Below, piece by piece: positions 48,463-57,002 of a stretch of DNA of 58,914 nt. The stretch covers positions 1-58,914 of the forward strand of contig JAFGHX010000442.1 of NCBI GenBank assembly GCA_016929905.1. The letters run 5' to 3'. The stretch is from Kiritimatiellia bacterium (GTDB taxonomy: Bacteria; Verrucomicrobiota; Kiritimatiellia; JAFGHX01). The first letter of the stretch is position 1. Each line of letters begins with the position of its first letter. The position numbers were made by a program, and so were the translations under genes. The notes beneath the pieces were generated by a model that did no database searches, was not told where the DNA came from, and saw only the letters and a list, made by a program, of their open reading frames with translations.

Positions 48463-51400
48463 ATGAGAAGCATCGGAATCCTGTTCAGCCGGCACGGCCC
48501 CTGTCTCCCGCGCGTGAGTACGGTTCGGCGCGCGGTGGCGCGCGCGGGTCGCGATCTGAAGCCGGTCCCGATCGATGCGGATGGGTTGCGTCACGGGCAG
48601 CTCGACGGGCTGGACCTGCTCGTCAACACGCTGGGGCCGTGCTATCCGGAGGACGGCTGGCGGCATCTGCTGGCGTACTATCGCGCGGGCGGCATCGTGT
48701 TGACTATCGGGCCGGAACCGTTCACGAAGCCGTATACGGTGGTGAAAGGCGCATGCCGTCTGCTGGGTCCGACGCACGACGCGCTGCACGCGCTCGGCGT
48801 CGTCGACGCCTGGGCGCCGACCGGCCCCGTCGACACGGCCATGCGGTTTGAGCTGCTCAGCCCGCGCTACGGGTTCCTGGCGGAGCTGTCCGCCGCCGGG
48901 CGGCTGCCGGCGATGCAGGAAACGTGCTCCGGCTACTACCATCTCGTATCGAAGACCGACCCGCCCGGCGGGCGCTGGGCGGCGCCGGTGCAGGACGCGC
49001 AGCTCGAGCGGGCGTGCGGGTGGCGCGACGCCGCCGGCCGGCTGGTCGCCGTGCCCATATCGCGGGTCGACCATTTCGAGAGGGGCAGCCTGATCTTCCT
49101 CAATTTCGTCCCGGCCGACCCCGGCTTCTACGCGAGCCGCGCGGGGCTCGAGCTGCTGGCGGGCATGATCCGAACCGGTCTGCAGGCGCGGATTCGGTTC
49201 CGGACCTTCACGCCATTCGCCCGGTACCGCGAAGACGAGACACCCGGGATAGGCATCGAACTCGGCTGGCTCGCGGCTCGGGCGCCGGCCGCCGCGCGGT
49301 TCGACGTGGAAATCCAGATCGACGAGGTGGACTCGGGCGCGCGTGTCCGTGCGTTTCGGCTGGAGAATCTGACGCTCGGCGCAAGACCGCTCCGGCGCAC
49401 GCGCGAGCTGCAGGGGCTGCCGGAAGGCTTCTACCGCGTGACGGGCACCGCCTTCGTGGACGGCCAGGTTCTGGCCGAATCGCGGACCGGGTTCTACAAG
49501 GTATCCGACAAGTCGATCGCCCGGCGGCTGAAGGCATTCGCGCCGATCCGGATCGACGTGCGCAAGTCGACCGACTTCTGCCTGCGGAACGGCAAGCCGT
49601 TCGCCATGCACGGGACCAACTATTTCCCGACCGACATCTACCGCGACAGCTATCTGGGCCTGAACGCGGACCAGTGCGACGCGGATCTCAAGGAACTGCG
49701 GCACGCCGGGCTGAACATCCTGCGCACGGGCGTGTGGCAGGGGATGGAGGCGTTCTACGACGATACGGGCCGGATCCGCGAGCGCGGCCTGCGCTCGCTG
49801 GACGCGCTCTTCCTCACCGCGGCGCGGCACGGCATGCCGGTTCAGTTCGTGCTGGGCGCGTTCGTGATGAACCACTGGGACCGCGAGCAGTGCCCGATCC
49901 ACAACCCGGCGATGCGCACGCGCACGGTAACCGCGTTTGCCTCGTTCGCCCGGCGGTACGCCGGCTGGCCGAACGTGCAGGTGGACGCCATCAACGAGCC
50001 GTCCTATTCCATGGCCGGGCTCTGGCGGCCCGCCCGCCCGTCGGGCGACCCGCACGAACGGAAGAACTGGACGAAGTGGCTGAAGCGGCGCTACCGCAAC
50101 GATATCACCGGCCTGCGCGACGCCTGGGGCGTGACGAGCGAGCAGGTGCCGTCCTTCGCCGACGCGGACCTGCCCGACGATGCGCAGTTCCAGCGCGGCT
50201 ACGACTCCAAGTCCCAGGGCTATCACGCCTACGCCGTCATCACCGACTTCTACGCCTTCGCGCGCGAATCGTTCAGCGGCTGGGTAGCCGACATCCGGCG
50301 CGCGGTCAAGTCGCGCGATCCGGACATGCTCTTCATGATTGGCCGCGACGAATCGCTGCGTATTCCATCCCAGCAATACGAGGCGTACCGCGGCAACTTC
50401 GACATGGTCAACTGGCATCAATGGCACCGGGACGCGGTCGTGTTCAGCGAATATTGCCTCAACCGCGTGCGCGGGCTCCCGTGCTGCGGCCAGGAGCTGG
50501 GCGTCTACCCCTACGCCGACACGCGCGGCCTGCCGCGGCTCGACGACCGGGACGCCGCCGACCTGCTCGAGCGCAAGCTGCTCTACACGTTCGGGAACTG
50601 GCTCCAGTGGCAGGCGCACTGCGACCCGTACATGATCCCGCTGCAGGAGCTCGGGCTCGGCCTGTTCAGGGCCGATCACACGGACCGCCCGCACCTGGAG
50701 CGGACCCGGCTGCTGGCGTGGATCGAGGAGAAAACGGCCCCGCGGCTGCTCGGCCGCGACGAGGATGCGATCGAGACGCTGACGGTGCACCCGTCGGCCT
50801 ACTACTTCTCCGCCGACAACACGGCGGCCGCCGGCGCCGTGCACAACAGTATCGTCGCGCTGCACTACTACGCCAAGGCCCAGTCGCATATGGTCCTGGA
50901 ACATACGTTCCGGCCGGACAACGCCGCCCAGATCGGCGACCCGAAGCTGATCGTCTTTCCGGCGGCCCAGATGGTGTCCGAGGCGGCCTGGCAGCAGCTC
51001 ATCGCCTGGCTCAAGAAAGGCAAGACGGTACTGCTCTCCGGCGCTGCGGCCTTCGACGAATACTGGCGGCCGGCCGATCGGCTCCGCCCGCTCGGACTTC
51101 CCGCCTGCATCGAGAAGGCCTGCACCGTCGAACGGCTCCGGATCGGCAACCGGGTGTTCGACATCGATCTGCACAATGCCGTCGGCCGGCACTGGCCCGC
51201 GACGGCGGTCGACAAGGCGGTGCTGAGCCGGTCGGGCGAGAACCGCGTGGTGTGTCATGCGGTCGGGCGCGGCACGCTGGTCCTGTGCCCGGTCCCCGTG
51301 GAACTGGGCGGCAACATGGAGGCGACGGCGGCGCTGTATCGCTTGGCGATGAAACAGGCGGGCGTCCGGGAAAGGGTCTGCCGCGTTGCCGAGCAGCCGG

Positions 51401-51771
51401 GCCAATCCAACATCCTGGTCTACCCCATCGCCTATCGCCGCTGCACGGCGTACACCATCGTCAATGAAGGGGATCGCGATGAAATCGCCTTTACCGACCT
51501 GGCCTCGGGCGTCCGCGTCAAACTCGGGGTGCAGGCAAACCGCGGGGCCAGACTGTGGTTGGATAAGAACGGCCACGTGATCGGCGCGTATCTCAACGCA
51601 CCGGTCACGGTTGGCACAACTTCGATCCGGCCGAACGGCGACCTGGCCATCTTCCGCCGGGCCGGAAGGTGGATCCTCATGCCCGGCCGCCGAGAGAAGG
51701 GGCAGGTGGTGGCGGGGCGTACGAAAGTCCCGATCCGGCGGGACCAGTTGTTTCGAGAGCTGACGGTGTAG
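48463..51771 (+). CDS. Cytoplasmic clan-A glycoside hydrolase, GH42/GH5-like
   Basis: A 1102-residue protein with no signal peptide. The N-terminus (MRSIGILFSRHG to IVLTIGPEPF) is a Rossmann/amidotransferase-like domain. A central TIM barrel (about residues 370-720) carries Glu512 in AINEPS as acid/base and Glu678 in GQELGVYPY as likely nucleophile, the 4/7 layout of clan GH-A. Another amidotransferase-like segment (KLIVFPAAQMVSEAAWQQLI) lies at about 825, and beta domains end it. An SD of GGAGG lies six nt before the ATG. The GH130 phosphorylase gene follows, 212 bp downstream, which suggests beta-mannoside breakdown inside the cell. Exact activity unknown. Confidence 0.78.
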   Translation: MRSIGILFSRHGPCLPRVSTVRRAVARAGRDLKPVPIDADGLRHGQLDGLDLLVNTLGPCYPEDGWRHLLAYYRAGGIVLTIGPEPFTKPYTVVKGACRLLGPTHDALHALGVVDAWAPTGPVDTAMRFELLSPRYGFLAELSAAGRLPAMQETCSGYYHLVSKTDPPGGRWAAPVQDAQLERACGWRDAAGRLVAVPISRVDHFERGSLIFLNFVPADPGFYASRAGLELLAGMIRTGLQARIRFRTFTPFARYREDETPGIGIELGWLAARAPAAARFDVEIQIDEVDSGARVRAFRLENLTLGARPLRRTRELQGLPEGFYRVTGTAFVDGQVLAESRTGFYKVSDKSIARRLKAFAPIRIDVRKSTDFCLRNGKPFAMHGTNYFPTDIYRDSYLGLNADQCDADLKELRHAGLNILRTGVWQGMEAFYDDTGRIRERGLRSLDALFLTAARHGMPVQFVLGAFVMNHWDREQCPIHNPAMRTRTVTAFASFARRYAGWPNVQVDAINEPSYSMAGLWRPARPSGDPHERKNWTKWLKRRYRNDITGLRDAWGVTSEQVPSFADADLPDDAQFQRGYDSKSQGYHAYAVITDFYAFARESFSGWVADIRRAVKSRDPDMLFMIGRDESLRIPSQQYEAYRGNFDMVNWHQWHRDAVVFSEYCLNRVRGLPCCGQELGVYPYADTRGLPRLDDRDAADLLERKLLYTFGNWLQWQAHCDPYMIPLQELGLGLFRADHTDRPHLERTRLLAWIEEKTAPRLLGRDEDAIETLTVHPSAYYFSADNTAAAGAVHNSIVALHYYAKAQSHMVLEHTFRPDNAAQIGDPKLIVFPAAQMVSEAAWQQLIAWLKKGKTVLLSGAAAFDEYWRPADRLRPLGLPACIEKACTVERLRIGNRVFDIDLHNAVGRHWPATAVDKAVLSRSGENRVVCHAVGRGTLVLCPVPVELGGNMEATAALYRLAMKQAGVRERVCRVAEQPGQSNILVYPIAYRRCTAYTIVNEGDRDEIAFTDLASGVRVKLGVQANRGARLWLDKNGHVIGAYLNAPVTVGTTSIRPNGDLAIFRRAGRWILMPGRREKGQVVAGRTKVPIRRDQLFRELTV

Positions 51772-51983
51772 CCGTGGGGATGACGGGCGAAACACATGGA
51801 TGAATCTGTTGGACGGCCGGCTTCCACGCCGGCCGAGGCGACCGATGAATCGGTCCCAAGCCGTACGGGGATTCAGACGAAGAGTAGGACAACCCGCCTT
51901 CGTCCCATTGGGACTACGGCGCGGCGCGAGACGAAGAAGAGAATCATTTTGGCGGAAGAATCATTAGACAGGGAGGTCACACC
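51772..51983. other. Spacer between the glycosidase and GH130 genes
   Basis: A hairpin, ACGGCCGGC-TTCCAC-GCCGGCCG, at about 51822-51841, is the only structured part. There is no gene. It ends with the strong GGGAGG SD of the GH130 gene. The long minus-strand frame here is antisense. Confidence 0.4.
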
Positions 51984-52976
51984 ATGAGCGCAGCGAAGCA
52001 GACGATTCTCGGCCCGGAACTGCCCAACATCCCATGGGAGGAGCGGCCCAAGGGCTGCAGCGACCCGGTCTGGCGCTACAGCAAGAACCCGATCATCCCG
52101 CGCGACCTGATCCCGAGCTCGAACAGCATCTTCAACAGCGCCGCCATCCCGTTCAAGGGCTCGTTCATGGGCGTGTTCCGGTGCGATGACAAGACACGCA
52201 CCTGCCACCTGCACAAGGGCCGCAGCGCGGACGGGATCCAGTGGCAGATCGAGCCCGACCCCATCTCCTTCTCGTGCGAGGAATCGGAAATCGGGCCGTC
52301 CCTGTACGGGTATGACCCGCGCGTGTGCCTGATCGACGACCGCTACTACGTGACCTGGTGCAACGACTATCACGGCCCGACGATCGGGGTCGCCTGGACC
52401 CAGGACTTCGAGTCGTTCCATCAGCTCGAGAACGCGTTCCTCCCCTATAACCGCAACGGGGTGCTGTTCCCACGCAAGATCGGCGGCAACTTCGCCATGC
52501 TCAGCCGCCCAAGCGACCGGGGCCACACGCCGTTCGGCGACATCTTCTACAGCGAAAGCCCGGACATGTGCTACTGGGGCAAGCACCGCGTGGTCATGAA
52601 GACGCGGGGCGGGTGGCAGGGCATCAAGATCGGGCCCGGCCCCATCCCGATCGAGACGACCGAGGGCTGGCTGTTGATCTACCACGGCGTGCTGCTCTCC
52701 TGCAACGGGTTCGTCTACAGCATGGGCGCGGCGCTGCTCGACATCGAGCAGCCCTGGAACGTCCTGTACCGGACACACCCCTATCTGCTCTCGCCCCAGA
52801 CTCCGTATGAATGCGTCGGCGACACGCCGAACGTGGTCTTCCCCTGCGCGGCGCTGTGCGACCCGCCCACCGGGCGAATCGCCGTCTACTACGGCGCGGC
52901 GGACACCGTCACCGGGCTGGCCTTCGCGCAGGTCGATGAACTGATCGCCTTCATCAAGGCCTATTCCGAGGTGTAG
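51984..52976 (+). CDS. GH130 beta-mannoside phosphorylase-like protein
   Basis: This 330-residue five-bladed beta-propeller enzyme has GYDPRVCLIDD, with Asp111 the expected general acid of GH130. GPGPIPIETTEGWLLIYHGV is the family's phosphate/sugar-binding signature (about residues 218-237), and TPNVVFPCAA is the last blade motif. GH130 enzymes phosphorolyse beta-1,4- or beta-1,2-mannosides to mannose 1-phosphate. Length is typical. A GGGAGG SD lies before the ATG. It is cytoplasmic, in line with the upstream glycosidase without a signal peptide. Linkage preference cannot be read from the sequence. Confidence 0.88.
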   Translation: MSAAKQTILGPELPNIPWEERPKGCSDPVWRYSKNPIIPRDLIPSSNSIFNSAAIPFKGSFMGVFRCDDKTRTCHLHKGRSADGIQWQIEPDPISFSCEESEIGPSLYGYDPRVCLIDDRYYVTWCNDYHGPTIGVAWTQDFESFHQLENAFLPYNRNGVLFPRKIGGNFAMLSRPSDRGHTPFGDIFYSESPDMCYWGKHRVVMKTRGGWQGIKIGPGPIPIETTEGWLLIYHGVLLSCNGFVYSMGAALLDIEQPWNVLYRTHPYLLSPQTPYECVGDTPNVVFPCAALCDPPTGRIAVYYGAADTVTGLAFAQVDELIAFIKAYSEV

Positions 52977-53051
52977 GCGCAGCCGTTCGAAAAGACCTTT
53001 TCGAACGGCGATGCCGGACCGTGTCCGCCGTAGGCCCGGCGAAGGCGGATG
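52977..53051 (+). terminator. Hairpin terminator after the GH130 gene
   Basis: GCCGTTCGAAAAG (52982-52994) and its exact complement (52997-53009) form a 13-bp stem with a 2-nt loop, 5 nt after the stop. The stem has AAAA/TTTT at the top rather than a U-tract after it. It is probably a terminator or stability stem. Confidence 0.6.
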
Positions 53052-53171
53052 CCGGAAAAGACTTGTGCCTCGCGCATTCGGCGTCCAGTCCTTCCTCCGC
53101 CAAGTGCGGCCTTTCAACGGCCCGTGCCATGCGCTATAGTTGGGGGCGTCAGGCGAGCGGCACAAGACGTC

Positions 53172-55046
53172 ATGCGCGCAATCCATAGACCAGACGCCTC
53201 CTCCTGCCCCACAGGCACCCATTCTTCCATCCTTCCATCCTTCCATTCTCCGGCTCTGCCATTCTTCCATCTCATCGCGATGCTGCTCGTGGTCGCGAGT
53301 GTCATGCCTTCGCTCGCGCAGGACGCGGCGAGCCCCGTGCAGCTCGTGTTGGAGGAGCCCACGTTCCATTGTCTCGGCGTCCGCTGGTTCATTGGCGGGG
53401 ACACGAACGCGAACGCCCGCGTCGACGTGCAGGTCCGGAAGGCGGGCGATACGAACTGGCTGGACGCCATGCCGCTGTTCCGGGTGGAGTCCGAAGCGCT
53501 TGAGGACCGCGCGCCGCCCGCCGGCCAGACGATTCACGCGGGCAGCCTGCTCTATCTCGAGCCGGGCACCTCGTACGAGGTGAAGCTGACGCTGGTCGAT
53601 CCTGACGGCGGCGGCACGGAGCAGACGTTCGTGCAGGCGACCCGCGCGGAGCCGGAGCCGCCGGCGCCCCTGCGCACGCTGCACGTGGCGCCCGGCAGCG
53701 GCGGCGGTTCCGGGAGCGAGTCGGACCCGTTCCTGGGCTTTGCGGCCGCGGCGGCCGCCGCACAGTCCGGCGACCTGTTCCGGGTGCACGCCGGCACGTA
53801 CACCGGCCCCGTGCACCTGCAGACAAGCGGGACGAGCAATGCGCCGATCGTTTGGCGGGGCGCCGGCGACGGCGAAGCCGTCGTGGAAGATCCGGCGGGC
53901 GAGTACGGCATCATCGCCTTCGGCCTGAGCCACATCTACATCGAGCGCCTCACCGTCCGCAATGTCCGGTACGGCATCCGCGTGATCGCGGGCAAGGATG
54001 TCGTCATCCGGCGCTGCAGCCTCGAGAACGCGAACACGGGCGTGTTCGGCGATTCGGGCGCGCAGGAACGGATTCTCGTGTCGGACAACGAGTTGGACGG
54101 CGGCGTGCCGTGGCCCGACAGCGCAGGCGGCGAGTACCGCGGAATCGAGCTCGCGGGCGTCGGGCACATCATCTGTTACAACCGGATCCGCAACTACAAG
54201 GACGGGGTCTGCACGCGCGCGCCGTGGCCGATCCGCGCGATCGACATCCACAACAACGACATCTCCGAATGCCGCGACGACGGGATCGAACTGGACTTCT
54301 CCGAGCACAACGTGCGCGCGTACCGCAACCGCATCACGAACGTCAGCCTCGGCATCAGCTTCCAGCCGAGCCGCGGCGGGCCGAACTACGCGTTGCACAA
54401 CGCGCTCTACAACGTGGACCACGAGACCTTCAAACTGCATCTCACGCCGACCAATGAGGGCGAGCCCGACTGGCGTCTCGGGCCGCACCGCACCTCCGGC
54501 GGCGTGCTGCTGCACAACACCGTGGTGAAAAGCAATGTCGCGTTCCGCGTCTGGTCGAGCGAGGGCCCTGCGCACTATTTCACCGCGCGCAACAACCTGC
54601 TGATCGGCCTGCCGGCGTACTACGCCGTCGAGATCACCTGCCCCATGCGCTGGGCCGATTTCGACCACAACGGCTGGATGACCACCACCAAGTTCGCCTA
54701 TTGGAACGAAACGGCCCACAACACGATCGCCGCCTTCCGCGACGCCACCGGGCTGGAGCCGAACGGACTGGTCATCACGCAGGAGGTGGCCGGCGTCTTC
54801 GCCAAGCCCGTCGCGGTGCCGACCTGCAGCACGAACCGCTATCCCGTCGCCGCGAACGATCTGCGGCTCAGCGCCGGCTCGCCCGCCGTCGATCGCGGGT
54901 GCGTGCTGCCGGGAATCAACACGGACTTCAACGGCGCCGCACCCGACCTCGGCGCTCACGAGTTCGGCAGGCTCCTTCCCCAGTACGGACCCCGCCCGGA
55001 AACGCTGCCCGATGCGCCGGGCGGCCTGAAGGTCCGGCCGGAGTAG
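53172..55046 (+). CDS. Secreted right-handed beta-helix protein
   Basis: A 624-residue protein. A hydrophobic stretch, LIAMLLVVASVMPSLAQ, is the signal core. An N-terminal beta-sandwich (about residues 55-175, LVLEEPTFHCLGVRWF) precedes a parallel beta-helix (HVAPGSGGGSGSESDP, the usual entry motif, then RNVRYGIRVIAGKDVVIRRC and repeating NxxxxI turns). Such proteins bind or cut uronic-acid polysaccharides. The start is unsure. ATG 53172 gives a 36-residue lead partly coded by TTCCATCC repeats; ATG 53280 would remove it but keep a signal peptide. Neither has a good SD. No lyase catalytic set was identified. Confidence 0.72.
   Translation: MRAIHRPDASSCPTGTHSSILPSFHSPALPFFHLIAMLLVVASVMPSLAQDAASPVQLVLEEPTFHCLGVRWFIGGDTNANARVDVQVRKAGDTNWLDAMPLFRVESEALEDRAPPAGQTIHAGSLLYLEPGTSYEVKLTLVDPDGGGTEQTFVQATRAEPEPPAPLRTLHVAPGSGGGSGSESDPFLGFAAAAAAAQSGDLFRVHAGTYTGPVHLQTSGTSNAPIVWRGAGDGEAVVEDPAGEYGIIAFGLSHIYIERLTVRNVRYGIRVIAGKDVVIRRCSLENANTGVFGDSGAQERILVSDNELDGGVPWPDSAGGEYRGIELAGVGHIICYNRIRNYKDGVCTRAPWPIRAIDIHNNDISECRDDGIELDFSEHNVRAYRNRITNVSLGISFQPSRGGPNYALHNALYNVDHETFKLHLTPTNEGEPDWRLGPHRTSGGVLLHNTVVKSNVAFRVWSSEGPAHYFTARNNLLIGLPAYYAVEITCPMRWADFDHNGWMTTTKFAYWNETAHNTIAAFRDATGLEPNGLVITQEVAGVFAKPVAVPTCSTNRYPVAANDLRLSAGSPAVDRGCVLPGINTDFNGAAPDLGAHEFGRLLPQYGPRPETLPDAPGGLKVRPE
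53217..53275. repeat. TTCCATCC octamer units in the beta-helix gene leader
   Basis: Units TTCCATCC, TTCCATTC and CATTCTTCCATC form a short array in or just before the signal-peptide coding region, ending 5 nt before ATG 53280. This is the third locus of the octamer family in the window. Confidence 0.8.
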
Positions 55047-55178
55047 CCGCGGCACAGCCGCCCTGTGTATTTGACATAGTCTTCATCTGCACATATCTTC
55101 TGGGGGAACCTTGGATTGTTTCGCAACCAGGAAGACAGGATTCGATCGCGTCGTCATACAAAGCGAAGGGCAAGAGCC
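55047..55178. other. Leader of the ATPase/TOPRIM pair
   Basis: TTGACA at about 55070, followed by ATATCT-like sequence near 55096, gives a possible promoter with about 20-nt spacing. Base composition falls here and stays lower through 56.9 kb, the left edge of the probable transferred segment. Confidence 0.4.
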
Positions 55179-56246
55179 ATGTTCACAAGCTTTTCGATCA
55201 ATGATTTTCGCTGCTTCCGCTCCCTGACGCTGGATCCTTTGGAACGGGTGAACCTGCTGACGGGTACGAACAATGTCGGCAAGACGGCTGTTCTCGAGGC
55301 CCTCTTTCTTCACATTGGCTGCCATAATCCTTCGCTTCCTTTCACTCTGAACGCAAAGCGTGGCCTGCTACAGTTTGCGCCCGATGCCGCTGCGGTATGG
55401 GGATGGCTGTTCCGCGACAAGAACATGGACGCCACGATAGAGTTGGCAAGCAAGGATGAGCAAGGGGGAAAGCACAGCCTGCGAATCCGGTTCGAAGAAC
55501 CACAGAACGCCAAAGTCGTTCCACCCGAACAAATGGGCGACACGGGTTATGTCGCCACCACCCCGGATTCATACGAGCTGCGACTTGAGTATGAGAACGC
55601 CGGAGGAAAAAGTCGGACATCTCGTGCCTTCATTGAAGGCAAAGAGATCAAGATGGACCGACCTCAAGCGGAAGACCCCTTCCCGGGAACAGGCATCTTT
55701 GTAAGCGCCGGCGGTGTTGCTCCGAACCACAAGGAAAACGCGGAGCGCTTCAGCAACCTGGCTCGGAAGCGGGAGCAAGAGGAGATCACCCGGATCCTGC
55801 GCATTATCGAACCGCGACTGAAGGAGCTGTCTGTATTAGCCCAAGCTGGTGAGTCTATGGTCTACGGCGATACTGGCATTGGCGAGCTTGTGCCCACACC
55901 GATGATGGGAGCGGGTGTAGGGCGTCTGCTAACCATGGCGCTGGCAATCGCGAATGCTCCGAACGGATTCCTTCTCGTAGATGAAGTCGAGAACGGCTTT
56001 CATTACTCTGTTCTTGGCAAGATATGGAACGCGCTTGCCCGGTTGGCCCGAAGGAGCAACACGCAAGTCTTTGCCACAACACACAGTTGGGAATGCATCA
56101 AAGCGGCCCATCGATCATTCGCCGGCGATGACGTTTACGACTTTCGGCTACATCGCCTTGACCGCAAAGGCGATGAGATCAGGGCAATATCATACGACCA
56201 GGACTCTTTGGGTGCGGCCGTGGAACAAGAGATTGAGGTGCGGTGA
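55179..56246 (+). CDS. OLD-like AAA ATPase (AAA_15/AAA_21)
   Basis: A 355-residue ATPase. SFSINDFRCFRSLTLDPLERVN is the usual start of OLD/RecF-like ABC ATPases (residues 4-25). Walker A is GTNNVGKT (29-36), Walker B is FLLVDEVENG with Asp268-Glu269, and the His302 switch lies in ATTHSWE. A middle domain with alpha helices inserts between. There is no TOPRIM domain in this protein; it is encoded by the next gene, whose ATG overlaps this stop (TGATG). Split ATPase plus TOPRIM pairs are found in anti-phage systems such as PARIS. Lower GC than the neighbours suggests recent transfer. Confidence 0.85.
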   Translation: MFTSFSINDFRCFRSLTLDPLERVNLLTGTNNVGKTAVLEALFLHIGCHNPSLPFTLNAKRGLLQFAPDAAAVWGWLFRDKNMDATIELASKDEQGGKHSLRIRFEEPQNAKVVPPEQMGDTGYVATTPDSYELRLEYENAGGKSRTSRAFIEGKEIKMDRPQAEDPFPGTGIFVSAGGVAPNHKENAERFSNLARKREQEEITRILRIIEPRLKELSVLAQAGESMVYGDTGIGELVPTPMMGAGVGRLLTMALAIANAPNGFLLVDEVENGFHYSVLGKIWNALARLARRSNTQVFATTHSWECIKAAHRSFAGDDVYDFRLHRLDRKGDEIRAISYDQDSLGAAVEQEIEVR

Positions 56247-56857
56247 TGCCCGAACAGATGCGAATTGAAGGGGACACAAAGAGGCTGCTCCTGGTCGAAG
56301 GCAAAGACGCCAAGAAGTTCTTCGAGGTGTTGGTTGCGCAGCTCGGTCTACCAGGTGTCCAAGTGATGGATTTCAGGGGCACCACACAATTGGCTTCGGC
56401 TGTTAAAGCCGTCAGGAATATGGCCCGTTTTGACGCGGTGGAAACCGTTGGAATTGTGCGAGACGTGGAGAAGAACCCGACGGGAGCGTTCCAGAGCGTG
56501 ACGCATGCGCTGAGGCAGGCAGGCCTTCCGGTTCCGAAGGAGCCGTTCGTGTTTGCAGAGGACACGCCACGTACGTGTGCTGTGATCCTTCCCGATGCAA
56601 GCACGCCGGGAATGATTGAGACGATTTGTCTCAAGTCCGTTCAGGACGATCCGGTGATGCCGTGTGTCCAGCAGTACTTAACCTGCGTGGAAGCGGCCGG
56701 TGAGTTGCCCGCCAATCTCGACAAGGCCCGGGCGCACGCCTATCTGGCTGCACAGAAGAAACCTTGGCTGAGGCTTGGAGAAGCAGCTGAAGCTGGGTAC
56801 TGGCAACTGGATCACAACACGTTTGACGACCTCAAAGCCTTCCTGCGAGCGCTATGA
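56246..56857 (+). CDS. DUF3226 TOPRIM-fold protein, partner of the ATPase
   Basis: A 203-residue protein with LLLVEGKDAKKFFE, the TOPRIM-type Glu (Glu18), then VGIVRDVEKNP with Asp73 and Glu75, and ILPDASTPGMIE with Glu125, as in DUF3226/DUF4435-type nuclease-like proteins. The metal-binding residues needed for nicking or cleavage appear present, although the usual DxD is DxE. The ATG at 56246 overlaps the ATPase stop by one base, so the two are coupled and probably act as one complex. Its composition matches the ATPase gene. A toxin/effector role is inference from related pairs. Confidence 0.8.
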   Translation: MPEQMRIEGDTKRLLLVEGKDAKKFFEVLVAQLGLPGVQVMDFRGTTQLASAVKAVRNMARFDAVETVGIVRDVEKNPTGAFQSVTHALRQAGLPVPKEPFVFAEDTPRTCAVILPDASTPGMIETICLKSVQDDPVMPCVQQYLTCVEAAGELPANLDKARAHAYLAAQKKPWLRLGEAAEAGYWQLDHNTFDDLKAFLRAL

Positions 56858-57002
56858 TCGCGGTGCCCCGTCTGGAAATACACGTCTCCGTGGGAATCAG
56901 CAAGCAGAGACCCTGTCAACCACAGGTTCAGAACAGCGAGGGACAAACACGGCGAATGGGCCCGGTGTGAATTGGCGGCAAGTTCTCGAGCAAGTTCCCG
57001 AC

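Noticed and set aside
48382..51795. Long minus-strand frame opposite the glycosidase
   Set aside because: Antisense shadow; the plus strand has the SD, active-site Glu residues and domain structure.
51873..55055. 1060-codon minus-strand frame opposite GH130 and the beta-helix gene
   Set aside because: It spans two plus-strand genes and their spacer, and shows no family motif.
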